Translations under genes and position numbers: made by a program | Part shown: positions 47,658-56,155 of the stretch, one piece after another | Numbering within the stretch: the first letter of the stretch is position 1 | Layout of the letters: the number at the start of each line of letters is the position of its first letter | Assembly: GCA_016716305.1 (NCBI GenBank) | Contig: JADJWP010000002.1 | Span: 2,540,501-2,604,500 of the forward strand | Source: Chloracidobacterium sp. | GTDB taxonomy: Bacteria > Acidobacteriota > Blastocatellia > Pyrinomonadales > Pyrinomonadaceae | Length of the DNA stretch: 64,000 nucleotides | Direction: 5' to 3' | Notes under the pieces: generated by a model | What the model saw: only the letters and a program-made list of their open reading frames with translations | Told to the model about the DNA's origin: nothing | The model's database searches: none

Positions 47658-48416
47658 ATGAAACTTACTTTTCTTGGCACAGGGACATCGACCGGGGTAC
47701 CTTCGATCGCATGCGACTGTGAGACGTGTTCATCGGATGATCCGCGCGACAAGCGTTTGCGGGTATCGATCCTGATCGAGCATGCCGGAAAAACTATCCT
47801 GGTCGACACCTCGAGCGATTTTAGGCAACAGGCTCTTCGGGCGAACATACGCAAGCTCGATGCCGTCCTGATCACCCATTGCCACGTCGACCACGTGTTT
47901 GGACTGGACGATATTCGCCCGCTCAATTTCCGCTACGGTGCGATGCCGATATTTGCGAACGAGATCGCGTGGATCGATCTTCGCCGCATTTTCAAATACA
48001 TTTTCGAACCGAACCACTTTGGCGGCGGACTGCCGCAACTCGTCCCGCATACGGTCGTCCATAGTTCACCATTCTGCATCGGCGATGTAGAGATAACGCC
48101 GCTCGAGGTCATCCATGGCAAACTGCCGGTCGTCGCGTATCGATTCAACGATTTTGCTTACGCGACCGATCTGAAAACCATCCCGCCGGACTCGATGGAT
48201 GGGCTGCGGGACCTTGACCTTCTCGTGCTCGATTGCGTCAGGATAAAACCGCATTCCACGCATTTGAATCTCGATGAAGCTCTTGCGATCATCGCGGATC
48301 TGAAGCCGAAGCGAGCCTACCTTACACACCTTAATCACGACATATTGCACCAACGTGACTCAAAGCTCTTACCCAAGAACGTAGAGCTGGCATTTGACGG
48401 ACTTGTGATCGAATAA
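47658..48416 (+). CDS. MBL-fold hydrolase, PhnP/RNase Z-like
   Basis: A 252-residue metallo-beta-lactamase-fold protein. It has the N-terminal FLGTGTSTGVPSIACDCETC (a zinc-binding Cys set as in PhnP), the metal motif VLITHCHVDHVFGLDDIR near residue 75, and the late His in LTHLNHDI. It probably cleaves phosphodiesters; substrate unknown. It follows DUF1844 with a 78-base gap. Confidence 0.85.
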   Translation: MKLTFLGTGTSTGVPSIACDCETCSSDDPRDKRLRVSILIEHAGKTILVDTSSDFRQQALRANIRKLDAVLITHCHVDHVFGLDDIRPLNFRYGAMPIFANEIAWIDLRRIFKYIFEPNHFGGGLPQLVPHTVVHSSPFCIGDVEITPLEVIHGKLPVVAYRFNDFAYATDLKTIPPDSMDGLRDLDLLVLDCVRIKPHSTHLNLDEALAIIADLKPKRAYLTHLNHDILHQRDSKLLPKNVELAFDGLVIE

Positions 48417-48589
48417 GCACATTCTACGGCTTACGATCTTGGGGCTTGCAAATCGTCTTTTTCTGCGATTGGGACCACAACGTATTGTATTTGAAATGGT
48501 TACCGCCCGACATCGATTATTCTAATGCGTTACCTCATCAGCCGCGCGCTAAATGATGTAAAAAGGCGACTTAGCAAATAGTTTAAAAA

Positions 48590-48637
48590 CCACTACATTT
48601 TGTGTTGACAAAGTGTTAACGACACAATATAGTCTAT
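48590..48637 (+). promoter_or_regulatory. NrdR boxes over a sigma70 promoter
   Basis: Box 1 is CCACTACATTTTGTGT (48590-48605) and box 2 is ACACAATATAGTCTAT (48622-48637). Each matches the NrdR consensus ACACWATATATWGTGT at 13 of 16 bases, and they are 32 bases (three turns) apart, as is typical. A promoter TTGACA (48605-48610), 17-base spacer, TATAGT (48628-48633) lies exactly within them, so NrdR bound with dATP should block transcription of nrdA. The 5' leader is about 145-195 bases. Confidence 0.8.
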
Positions 48638-48834
48638 TACCACTGCAGGAGACAGCCCTTTAATTTTTGCGCTAAGGACCCACCTGCAATCCAAAAAACC
48701 AGACTGATTGCAGCGACCGCCGAGCTTGTTATCGACCAAGCCGGAAGGAGAATCTTTCTCTCTCATTTTTCCGAAGTCGCCGGATGGATCGGTCGAAAAC
48801 GAGCTTAAAGACCAGGAGAAAACGAGCCGAAACA

Positions 48835-51249
48835 ATGGATACATTTATCGGACAAAGCCAAACCGCCGCCGCACGACAAACCGAAGAAACGGCCCAGACA
48901 ACGATGCGCGTGACAAAGCGCAACGGGACACACGAGCCGGTCGATATCAATAAGATCGTCCGGGCGATCTCGCGTTGTTGTACCGGACTTCAGAGTGTCG
49001 ACAGTCTTCGTATCGCGACCAAAACCATAAGCGGCCTTTACGACGGAGCGACGACGAAGGAACTCGATAAACTATCGATCCAAACGGCGGCCAGCCTCAT
49101 CTTTGAGGAGCCGGAATACTCGCGTCTTGGTGCCCGATTGCTCAATCAATATATTGAGAAAGAGGTCCGCAATCAGGAGATTCACTCTTTCTCGCAGTCG
49201 ATCGCATTTGGCGTCCGCGAAGGCCTCATTGCTCCGCGTGTCGTCAAGTTCGTTTCGGATAACAGCCGTAAGCTGAATGACGCGATAGACCAGACCCGCA
49301 ATGATCTTTTCGAATTTTTTGGTCTCCGCACACTTTATGATCGTTACCTCTTGAAGAATCCGGTAACGCGCGACGTTATCGAGACCCCGCAGTTCTTCTG
49401 GATGCGCGTCGCTTGCGGCTTATCCGAAACGCCGACCGAGGCGATCGAACTCTACAACCTCTTTTCGTCATTAGAGTATGTTCCGTCGACGCCGACCCTT
49501 TTCAATTCCGGCACGAAACACGAACAGCTTTCAAGCTGCTTTTTACTCGATTCGCCGTTGGACAGTCTCGAGAGCATTTACAAAAAGTACTCGGATGTCG
49601 CGATGCTTTCTAAATTCTCGGGCGGTATCGGCATCGCGTATCATCGCGTTCGCTCGCAGGGGTCGCTGATCCGCGGTACTAACGGTCATTCGAACGGCAT
49701 TGTGCCTTGGCTTAAGACCCTCGACTCTTCCGTCGCGGCCGTTAACCAGGGCGGCAAGCGAAAAGGTGCCGCCTGCGTTTATCTCGAAACCTGGCATGCC
49801 GACATCGAAGACTTCCTTGAGCTTCGCGACAATACGGGTGACGAGGCCCGCCGGACACACAACCTCAACATCGCCAACTGGATACCTGACCTCTTCATGA
49901 AAAGAGTCCAGGCCGATGAAATGTGGTCGCTTTTCGACCCAAAGATCGTTCCGCATTTTCCGGATGTTTACGGGGAGGAATTTGAACGGGCATATGCGGA
50001 AGCTGAGGCCGAGGGGATCTTTGTCCGGCAGGTCAAGGCACGGGATCTGTATGCGAAAATGATGCGGACGATGGCACAGACAGGAAACGGTTGGATGACC
50101 TTTAAGGATTCGTGCAACCGAAAGTCGAACCAGACCGCGAGAAGCGAAAATGTCGTGCACCTTTCGAATCTCTGTACTGAGATAATCGAGGTAACCAGCG
50201 ATGGTGAAACCGCGGTCTGCAATCTCGGATCGATAAACGTCGCACGCTACGTAAATGACGGTAAGTTCGATTTTGAAAAGCTTCGCCGCAACGTCCGCCT
50301 GGCGGTACGCCAACTGGATCGCGTGATCGACCTCAACTATTACGCGATACCGAGCACCTCTGAATCGAACAAGCGCTGGCGAAACATCGGCCTCGGGCTG
50401 ATGGGTCTTCAGGACGTCTTTTTCCAACTTCGGTTGCCTTTCGATTCGGACGAGGCCCGGAAGATCTCGGCCAGGATACAAGAAGATATCTACTTCGCCG
50501 CACTCGACGCATCAAGCGATCTGGCACTCGAACGCGGGGCTCATCCTGCATTTGCTGAAACGCGTGCGGCGCAGGGCGATCTTCAGTTCGATTTTTGGGG
50601 CGTCACGCCGGATGACATCGGCAGATGGAATGCACTCCGCGAAAAGGTCATGAAAACCGGCCTTCGCAACAGCCTGATGATCGCGATCGCACCAACCGCG
50701 ACGATCGCCTCGATCGCCGGCTGCTACGAATGTATCGAACCGCAGGTTTCGAACCTCTTCAAGCGGGAAACCCTTTCGGGCGATTTCGTCCAGATAAACA
50801 AATATTTGGTCAAGGAGCTAAAGGCACTCGGGCTTTGGAACGATGCCATTCGAAACAAGATCAAGCTTGCAGAAGGTTCGGTGCAGGAGATCGATGAATT
50901 TGATGCCGAACTGAAGGCGATCTACAGAACGGCTTGGGAGATCCCGATGCGTTCGCTGATAGATATGCAGGCTGACCGCGGAGCCTTCATCGACCAATCG
51001 GCGTCGCTCAACCTGTTCATGGAAAGTCCGTCGATCGGCAAGCTTTCGTCGATGTATATGTACGCCTGGCAAAAGGGTTTGAAGACGACCTACTACCTGC
51101 GTTCGCGTCCCGCGACAAAGATCGCTCAGGTCACGGCGGAATTCAAGACTTCAGACTTGCCGGCGGACGTCCAGAAGAAGGTTTACACAGATGAAGAAGC
51201 TCTTGTGTGTTCGCTGGAAAATCCAGAAGCTTGCGAAGCGTGCCAATGA
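48835..51249 (+). CDS. nrdA: Ribonucleoside-diphosphate reductase alpha subunit, class Ia
   Basis: A protein of 804 residues. It has an N-terminal ATP-cone (about 24-115, VTKRNGTHEPVDINKIVRAI), the catalytic barrel with the active-site cysteines in QLSSCFLLDS, LSNLCTEI and CNLGSINV, and the C-terminal redox pair EACEACQ. It makes deoxyribonucleotides. The ATP-cone gives overall feedback by dATP/ATP. The frame opens 17 codons earlier (ATG 48784), and no good ribosome site favours either start. Regulated by the NrdR boxes; nrdB follows after an inserted element. Confidence 0.95.
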   Translation: MDTFIGQSQTAAARQTEETAQTTMRVTKRNGTHEPVDINKIVRAISRCCTGLQSVDSLRIATKTISGLYDGATTKELDKLSIQTAASLIFEEPEYSRLGARLLNQYIEKEVRNQEIHSFSQSIAFGVREGLIAPRVVKFVSDNSRKLNDAIDQTRNDLFEFFGLRTLYDRYLLKNPVTRDVIETPQFFWMRVACGLSETPTEAIELYNLFSSLEYVPSTPTLFNSGTKHEQLSSCFLLDSPLDSLESIYKKYSDVAMLSKFSGGIGIAYHRVRSQGSLIRGTNGHSNGIVPWLKTLDSSVAAVNQGGKRKGAACVYLETWHADIEDFLELRDNTGDEARRTHNLNIANWIPDLFMKRVQADEMWSLFDPKIVPHFPDVYGEEFERAYAEAEAEGIFVRQVKARDLYAKMMRTMAQTGNGWMTFKDSCNRKSNQTARSENVVHLSNLCTEIIEVTSDGETAVCNLGSINVARYVNDGKFDFEKLRRNVRLAVRQLDRVIDLNYYAIPSTSESNKRWRNIGLGLMGLQDVFFQLRLPFDSDEARKISARIQEDIYFAALDASSDLALERGAHPAFAETRAAQGDLQFDFWGVTPDDIGRWNALREKVMKTGLRNSLMIAIAPTATIASIAGCYECIEPQVSNLFKRETLSGDFVQINKYLVKELKALGLWNDAIRNKIKLAEGSVQEIDEFDAELKAIYRTAWEIPMRSLIDMQADRGAFIDQSASLNLFMESPSIGKLSSMYMYAWQKGLKTTYYLRSRPATKIAQVTAEFKTSDLPADVQKKVYTDEEALVCSLENPEACEACQ

Positions 51250-51250
51250 G

Positions 51251-51670
51251 AAATTTCGAATAACGAATATCGAATGATGAATGAAAGAGATTGATCTCAA
51301 ATCGCGAACAAAACAGTTCGCCTTGCGAATAATTAAACTATTTCGTTCGTTGCCGAAGTAACCTGATGCACAGGTCATTGGAAAACAGATACTGCGAAGC
51401 GGCACAAGTGTCGGAGCACAATATAGAGAAGCATGTAGATCGCGATCCGATTCGGAGTTCATTAGTAAAATGGCAAGCAGTCTTCAAGAATTAGACGAGA
51501 CGGCTTATTGGTTAGAACTTTTGGTCGAAGGTGATTTTATATCCGCCGAAAAATTAAAAGATCTACAAAACGAGACCGATCAATTGATTGCAATATTTGT
51601 AACTTCAATCAAGACCGCTAGATCAGAGAAGTAGCTTCTTTTCCAACATTCGAAATTCGATATTCAGCAT
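51251..51670 (+). mobile_element. Four-helix-bundle (IVS-like) mobile cassette
   Basis: The gap between nrdA and nrdB holds a small gene flanked by an inverted repeat: GAATATCGAAT (51265-51275) and its exact complement ATTCGATATTC (51655-51665), each inside a run of TCGAA-like palindromes. This is the layout of the intervening-sequence-protein elements found in rRNA genes and intergenic regions. The unit ends about 20 bases before the nrdB start. Confidence 0.6.
51281..51634 (+). pseudogene. Four-helix-bundle protein with an in-frame stop
   Basis: About 117 codons match the 23S-rRNA-intervening-sequence/four-helix-bundle family: MKEIDLKSRTKQFALRIIKL, then GKQILRSGTSVGAQYREACR and LDETAYWLELL. 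A TAA at 51359-51361 interrupts the same frame after residue 26 (between LFRSLPK and PDAQVIG), with no frameshift. A single base change would restore a sense codon (Glu, Lys or Gln). Short protein fragments would result. Confidence 0.8.
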
Positions 51671-51685
51671 TTGATATTTATTTTT

Positions 51686-52684
51686 ATGTTACTAGACCCA
51701 GGATTCAACCTCACCCTTCGCCCGATGAAGTACCCGGATTTTTATGAGATGTATAAAAATTCGATCAAGAACACGTGGACGGTCGAGGAAGTCGATTTCT
51801 CGACGGACGTCACCGACCTGCGGACAAAGATGACGTCGGCCGAGCGGCACATGATCAACCGTTTGGTAGCTTTTTTTGCGACCGGCGATTCGATCGTGTC
51901 GAACAACCTGGTGCTGAATCTGTACAAGCACATCAACGCGCCTGAGGCGAGGATGTACCTTTCACGTCAGCTTTTCGAAGAGGCGGTGCATGTGCAGTTT
52001 TACCTGACGCTGCTCGATACGTACATTCCGGATCACCATGAGCGGGAACAGGCCTTTGCGGCGATCGAAAACATTCCGTCGATCCGGAAGAAGGGCGAAT
52101 TCTGCATGAAGTGGATCGATACGATCCAGGATATGGATTCGCTTCAGACGGCTGACGACAGGCGCAAGTTCCTGCTCAACCTGATCTGCTTCGCCACTTG
52201 TATCGAAGGGTTGTTCTTTTTCGCGGCGTTCGCATACGTCTATTTCCTGCGTTCAAAGGGCTTGCTGCACGGACTCGCTGCGGGAACAAATTGGGTCTTC
52301 CGCGACGAATCGGCGCACATGAATTTTGCGCTCGAGGTCGTCAACACTGTTCGCAATGAAGAACCTGCCTTATTCGACGACGCGATGACCCGCGACATCG
52401 TGACGATGCTCGACGAAGCGGTCGAATGTGAGATGCAGTTTGCCGAAGATATTCTGAGCGGAGGTGTTGCGGGCCTTTCGGTCGCCGATATGCGGCAGTA
52501 TCTCGAATTCATCGCCGATCAGCGTCTTGCGATGCTCGGGATGCAAAAGGTCTACGGAGCGAAAAATCCATTCTCTTTCATGGACCTGCAAGACGTCCAG
52601 GAGCTCGCCAACTTCTTCGAACGCCGCGTGTCAGCCTATCAGGTGGCGGTTGCTGGTGATGTAAGCTTTAACGAGGCCTTTTGA
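51686..52684 (+). CDS. nrdB: Ribonucleoside-diphosphate reductase beta subunit
   Basis: A protein of 332 residues of the ferritin-like class. Diiron ligands are visible in EEAVHVQFYLTLLDTY near residue 90 and in DESAHMNFALEV near residue 210, and the radical Tyr is expected near residue 100. It partners NrdA. The start is the ATG at 51686 (MLLDPGFNLTLRPMKYP). No ribosome site is visible, probably because the four-helix-bundle cassette replaced the normal leader. Confidence 0.94.
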   Translation: MLLDPGFNLTLRPMKYPDFYEMYKNSIKNTWTVEEVDFSTDVTDLRTKMTSAERHMINRLVAFFATGDSIVSNNLVLNLYKHINAPEARMYLSRQLFEEAVHVQFYLTLLDTYIPDHHEREQAFAAIENIPSIRKKGEFCMKWIDTIQDMDSLQTADDRRKFLLNLICFATCIEGLFFFAAFAYVYFLRSKGLLHGLAAGTNWVFRDESAHMNFALEVVNTVRNEEPALFDDAMTRDIVTMLDEAVECEMQFAEDILSGGVAGLSVADMRQYLEFIADQRLAMLGMQKVYGAKNPFSFMDLQDVQELANFFERRVSAYQVAVAGDVSFNEAF

Positions 52685-52761
52685 TCTATTAGAATTCGAC
52701 ACACTGGAGAATTGATCATGCGATCGTGGAATTTTCCTCCAAGCGGACAGGTGATTTGGAA

Positions 52762-53220
52762 TTAATCCACAGTGTTCTGCTCAGCGATCCGCAACGCGCG
52801 ACTGAGCATCCAAATTGCGATCAGGGCTGCCACGACCGGGTTAAGCAGCATCACAGGCATCGGGACTAGGTGCGTCAGCCCACTCAACAGGAAGAACCAG
52901 GCACGCTGGGTCAGCAAGCCGAGTATCGAAACAGCAAAGAAGATGCGAGAAAGGCGGCGGGTGCGATGATTCAGCATCGTGACTGAACCCAAAAACGACC
53001 CTATGACTCCCAGCGAGTAACCGACCGTCGCCCAGATCGGTTCGGCCTTCATGATCTCAAGACCCCTTGGAGATATTAGCTCCTCCTTCTCGGCTTCGGA
53101 CAGTAGATAAGGCTCGATCAGCTGTACCATACCTAGTACGTTCAATAACACCATCAAACCGGCGAACGTCCAGAACCACCACGGTGTAGCGGCCTTCTTA
53201 TCAACAGTGTCGGTTTCCAA
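52762..53220 (-). CDS. Hypothetical four-helix membrane protein, TTG start
   Basis: A protein of about 152 residues with four hydrophobic helices (near residues 12-35, 60-82, 90-112 and 118-140) and a polar C-terminus. The start is TTG at 53220 (LETDTVDKK): AGGAGGAG lies five bases upstream, while the longer frame to 53265 has no ribosome site. I do not recognise the family. A second small membrane gene lies upstream on the same strand. Confidence 0.5.
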   Translation of the reverse strand: METDTVDKKAATPWWFWTFAGLMVLLNVLGMVQLIEPYLLSEAEKEELISPRGLEIMKAEPIWATVGYSLGVIGSFLGSVTMLNHRTRRLSRIFFAVSILGLLTQRAWFFLLSGLTHLVPMPVMLLNPVVAALIAIWMLSRALRIAEQNTVD

Positions 53221-53302
53221 AGCAACTCCTCCTGATATGTAAAAAGTAACCCTTCTCGAGCTCAATGCCTCGATAGTGTCCCATCAAAGATGCAGACGCG
53301 GC

Positions 53303-53683
53303 CTAGACTTTTCCTAGCTCTTCACGCCGGTTCCATTCGATCAAAGCCAAACCGCCAACATACATACCTTCGAGAAGAAAGTGAGCAACGGCGAAGATTG
53401 AGGCATTCCCCATAAAGAAAACCGCGAGAAAAAAGCAGATCATTGCCCACGCTCCATTTGCAGAAACGAGCAGCTTAATTAGCCGGATAGGCCGTATCTT
53501 TCGCACCGAAAGCGAGAGGGAAAACGTTCCATATGCCAAATGGACGAATGCGTGACAAATTACGAACCACTGTTGAAGACCATAAAGCGTAGCGATCCAC
53601 CCACTAAGGATCATCAGCAACGTACCGGTCAGAATCGCCCCGACGCAGTCTACCCAAAGAATGTTCTTAAATACAAATGACAT
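53303..53683 (-). CDS. Hypothetical small membrane protein
   Basis: A 126-residue protein with four hydrophobic helices (residues about 5-30, 38-60, 68-92 and 95-115) and a short basic tail. The family is not recognised. It precedes the other membrane gene by 82 bases (53221-53302) and may be co-transcribed. It is divergent from the deoxyhypusine-synthase-like gene. Confidence 0.5.
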   Translation of the reverse strand: MSFVFKNILWVDCVGAILTGTLLMILSGWIATLYGLQQWFVICHAFVHLAYGTFSLSLSVRKIRPIRLIKLLVSANGAWAMICFFLAVFFMGNASIFAVAHFLLEGMYVGGLALIEWNRREELGKV

Positions 53684-53747
53684 TTATTCGGCGTGTCACG
53701 GCGGTTACGTTGATTATATTCTCGACTTGCGAATATCATCTACCTAA

Positions 53748-54725
53748 ATGAACGGAACAGTAACTGATTTCATCAAGCATCACTATCGGCACTTTAATGC
53801 GGCGGCGCTGATCGACGCGGCCGATGGATACGTACGGCACCTCGACAACGGCGGAAAGATGATGATCACGCTGGCCGGAGCGATGTCGACCGCGGAGCTG
53901 GGATTGAGCCTGGCGGAGATGATCCGGCAAGACAAGGTGCAGATCATCTCGTGCACGGGTGCGAATCTCGAAGAAGACCTCTTTAATCTCGTCGCGCATG
54001 ATTTTTACGAACGCGTGCCGCATTACCGTGACCTTACGCCCGAAGACGAACAGGAATTGCTCGACCGACACATGAACCGCGTGACGGACACATGCATCCC
54101 CGAGCACGAAGCGATGCGGCGGCTTGAAAAGGCGATGGTCGAGGTCTGGACGCGTGCCGAGGCCGAGGGCAAGCGGTATTTCCCACATGAGTTCATGTAT
54201 CAGGTCTTAAAGAATGGCTCGCTCGAAGAGTTTTACCAGATCGACCTCAAAGACTCGTGGATGTACGCCGCGATGGAAAAGAACCTGCCGATGGTCGTGC
54301 CGGGCTGGGAAGATTCGACGATGGGCAATATGTTCGCCGGCCACGTGATCACCGGCGACGTCGAGAACGTCCACACGGTCCGGACCGGCATCGAATATAT
54401 GACGATGCTCGCCGATTGGTACACGAACAATGCGAACGACGACTCGACCATCGGCTTTTTCCAAATAGGCGGCGGCATCGCGGGCGATTTCCCGATCTGC
54501 GTCGTCCCAATGCTGCATCAAGACCTGCAGCGAGAGAACGTCCCCGTCTGGGGCTACTTCTGCCAGATCTCGGATTCGACCACAAGCTATGGCTCCTACT
54601 CCGGCGCCGTCCCGAACGAAAAAATAACCTGGGGAAAACTCGAAGCATCAACACCAAAATACATCGTCGAATCCGACGCCTCCATCGTCGCCCCGCTGAT
54701 GTTTGCTTATATTTTGGGTTGGTAG
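53748..54725 (+). CDS. Deoxyhypusine-synthase-like protein
   Basis: A 325-residue protein of the DHS family with the conserved FFQIGGGIAGDFPICVVPML and STTSYGSYSGAVPNEKITWG regions. The Lys that forms the enzyme-spermidine imine in DHS is matched by the Lys in TWGKLE near residue 303. Bacteria have no hypusinated eIF5A, and bacterial members make homospermidine or related polyamines. Its last 15 codons (ASIVAPLMFAYILGW) are the source of copies A, B and C described in the accessory island. Confidence 0.85.
   Translation: MNGTVTDFIKHHYRHFNAAALIDAADGYVRHLDNGGKMMITLAGAMSTAELGLSLAEMIRQDKVQIISCTGANLEEDLFNLVAHDFYERVPHYRDLTPEDEQELLDRHMNRVTDTCIPEHEAMRRLEKAMVEVWTRAEAEGKRYFPHEFMYQVLKNGSLEEFYQIDLKDSWMYAAMEKNLPMVVPGWEDSTMGNMFAGHVITGDVENVHTVRTGIEYMTMLADWYTNNANDDSTIGFFQIGGGIAGDFPICVVPMLHQDLQRENVPVWGYFCQISDSTTSYGSYSGAVPNEKITWGKLEASTPKYIVESDASIVAPLMFAYILGW
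54675..54725 (+). repeat. Copy A: native 3' end of the DHS-like gene
   Basis: This 51-base segment encodes the end of the DHS-like protein (SIVAPLMFAYILGW, stop). Imperfect copies recur at 55294-55344 and 57347-57398. It marks the left edge of the accessory island. Confidence 0.8.
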
Positions 54726-54746
54726 ATTTGGGCTTGATGTTATAAT
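54719..54746 (+). promoter_or_regulatory. Promoter of the toxin-antitoxin pair, possibly leaderless
   Basis: TTGGTA (54719-54724), a 16-base spacer and TATAAT (54741-54746) precede the antitoxin ATG at 54753 by six bases. Transcription would start at about the ATG itself, giving a leaderless mRNA. The -35 box lies inside the last codons of the DHS-like gene (copy A). Confidence 0.5.
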
Positions 54747-54752
54747 TTCCGC

Positions 54753-54977
54753 ATGACCGTACAGACAATTCCGGACATTGAACAAATGACGCCGGCTCAG
54801 CAGATCGAGCTGATGGAAGCTCTCTGGAAAAGCATGACCGAGCGTAACGTCAACGGTGAACCGCCTGCGTGGCACCGAGATTATCTCGCAGATCGTGAGA
54901 ACGCGTTGGCAAACGGCGACGACGAGTTCATCAGCCTTGACCAATTGGAAGCTGACCTCGGGACCGAATTGAAATGA
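54753..54977 (+). CDS. Addiction module antitoxin
   Basis: A 74-residue protein with the pattern of the putative addiction module component family (TIGR02574-like): LMEALWKSM, then PPAWHRDYLADREN and the acidic end. It is the antidote to the ParE-like toxin. Its stop overlaps the toxin start by four bases. It is the first cargo of the island. Confidence 0.8.
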   Translation: MTVQTIPDIEQMTPAQQIELMEALWKSMTERNVNGEPPAWHRDYLADRENALANGDDEFISLDQLEADLGTELK

Positions 54978-55285
54978 CAATTCGGGTACTGCGTTCCGCA
55001 CGCCGCACGATCTCTGACGGCATCCGGTTTTACGAAGCTCTCGGCCAAGGACTTGGGGCATATTTCCTAAGCTCGATAATGGCCGACCTTCGCTCGCTTA
55101 GTATCTATGCCGGGGTTCATCAGAAACTCGACGGCGGTTATTACAGACTGATCTGTAAACGCTTTCCCTATTCGGTCTATTACAAAAAGGAAGGCTCCAA
55201 CGTAGATGTTTATGCCGTCCTCGATGATCGCCGCGACCCTAAACGGAAGGAAACGCGTTTGCAAAACATCAGCCTAAGCGAATAG
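54974..55285 (+). CDS. RelE/ParE-superfamily toxin
   Basis: A 103-residue ParE/RelE-fold protein with the family core LRSARRTISDGIRFYEALGQGLG and YRLICKRFPYSVYYKKEGSNVDVYAVLDDRRDP (in short segments). ParE-type toxins act on DNA gyrase and RelE-type ones on mRNA; which applies is not visible. It is coupled to the antitoxin upstream. Confidence 0.8.
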   Translation: MTIRVLRSARRTISDGIRFYEALGQGLGAYFLSSIMADLRSLSIYAGVHQKLDGGYYRLICKRFPYSVYYKKEGSNVDVYAVLDDRRDPKRKETRLQNISLSE

Positions 55286-55293
55286 TCCCTCTC

Positions 55294-55344
55294 AAACCCT
55301 CGATCGTCGCCATGTTGATGTTTGCGTATATTTTGCGGTGGTAG
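55294..55344 (+). repeat. Copy B: DHS-like 3' end
   Basis: About 80% identical to copy A. It keeps the reading frame and the stop: SIVAMLMFAYILRW, then TAG. So it came from the coding end of the gene, not from a random motif. The unknown gene starts four bases downstream. Confidence 0.8.
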
Positions 55345-55347
55345 CTT

Positions 55348-55824
55348 ATGCCAATAGCTCCTGAAATATTGGAACTTGAGTATAGAGGTTATTCACAGAA
55401 TGGTGAGCCGGTTCTAATCGATGCATATCGCATCCTAAAGAAACAATGGAATGAAGGCGATCGGGACCGAGAAGTCGGCTTACACCTTCTTTTTCTTAGC
55501 TGGTACGGTTTAGTCGAACCTCCCTTTGTTTTCGGTGAATATGTCGAAGAAGTAGATAAATTACAACAGACGTTCAACCAAGTGTTCGAATACTTTCAAC
55601 CACAGATCAATTCTGATCCTGAACTACTTTATGTCATTGGCCTTGCAGCTCATTTGTTCTCTTACATGTTAGGCGATGAAACGGAGTGGGAAAATCGTGC
55701 GATTGAATTTCGGAAGAGATATCGACAACTAAAACCTGATGGGATTGAACCAGAGGTTTTTCATGGTCGTGGTGCATACGGCGAATATTATGAACATCAA
55801 GCACGAGTTATCGGAGGATACTGA
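55348..55824 (+). CDS. Hypothetical cargo protein of the island
   Basis: A 158-residue acidic protein, mostly helical, rich in Glu, Tyr and Phe. It starts MPIAPEILELEYRGY. No motif is recognised. It might be an immunity-type or stress protein but nothing supports a function. No ribosome site precedes its ATG, which follows copy B directly; base composition looks AT-richer than nearby housekeeping genes. Confidence 0.5.
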   Translation: MPIAPEILELEYRGYSQNGEPVLIDAYRILKKQWNEGDRDREVGLHLLFLSWYGLVEPPFVFGEYVEEVDKLQQTFNQVFEYFQPQINSDPELLYVIGLAAHLFSYMLGDETEWENRAIEFRKRYRQLKPDGIEPEVFHGRGAYGEYYEHQARVIGGY

Positions 55825-55888
55825 TTAAGCAGCTTGAAAACGATAATCGGCACGGGCAGATAGTGTTTGTCTCCAGCGTGATTCGCTT

Positions 55889-56000
55889 ATAGAGCAATTC
55901 GACATCCTCATAATCGGTGCGGGGCTTTCGGGGATCGGGGCTGGGGCACGGGTGCGGATGGATTGTCCGGGGAAGACGTTCGCGATACTTGAGGGGGCGG
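55889..56000 (+). pseudogene. Fragment D1: 5' end of the flavin monooxygenase gene
   Basis: The fragment reads IEQFDILIIGAGLSGIGAG, then RVRMDCPGKTFAILEG, the FAD-binding start of a flavin monooxygenase. The start codon has become ATA. Unlike the third copy at 59598, this one is still in frame through the dinucleotide-binding motif. It stops matching at about 56000, where a hairpin repeat follows. Confidence 0.8.
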
Positions 56001-56004
56001 GCGA

Positions 56005-56040
56005 CGGAGCGCGGACACTTTTGTCCGCATCGCTGGTTCC
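56005..56040 (+). repeat. REP-like hairpin repeat (copy 1)
   Basis: The hairpin is GCGGACA (56011-56017), loop CTTT, TGTCCGC (56022-56028). The flanking CGGAGC and GCATCGC also recur, inverted, in the copy at 58838-58863. Such GCGGACA elements look like dispersed palindromic repeats. Confidence 0.5.
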
Positions 56041-56118
56041 TCCGGCGAGAAAGGTGTTGCTAGCGGTTCTTTTCGCGTCGAAGGGACGCCTCCATCATCG
56101 TATTCTGATATCACATAT

Positions 56119-56155
56119 CTATGCAAATCTAATATTCTGTGTTAGATTTGCATAG
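56119..56155 (+). promoter_or_regulatory. Perfect 13-bp palindromic operator before the ATPase
   Basis: CTATGCAAATCTA (56119-56131) and TAGATTTGCATAG (56143-56155) are exact complements with an 11-base loop. The right arm ends one base before the ATG. A DNA operator for autoregulation or an RNA hairpin over the start codon is possible. Confidence 0.7.

Noticed and set aside
49543..50481. A 312-codon open frame antisense to nrdA
   Set aside because: It is the reverse-strand shadow of conserved nrdA codons.
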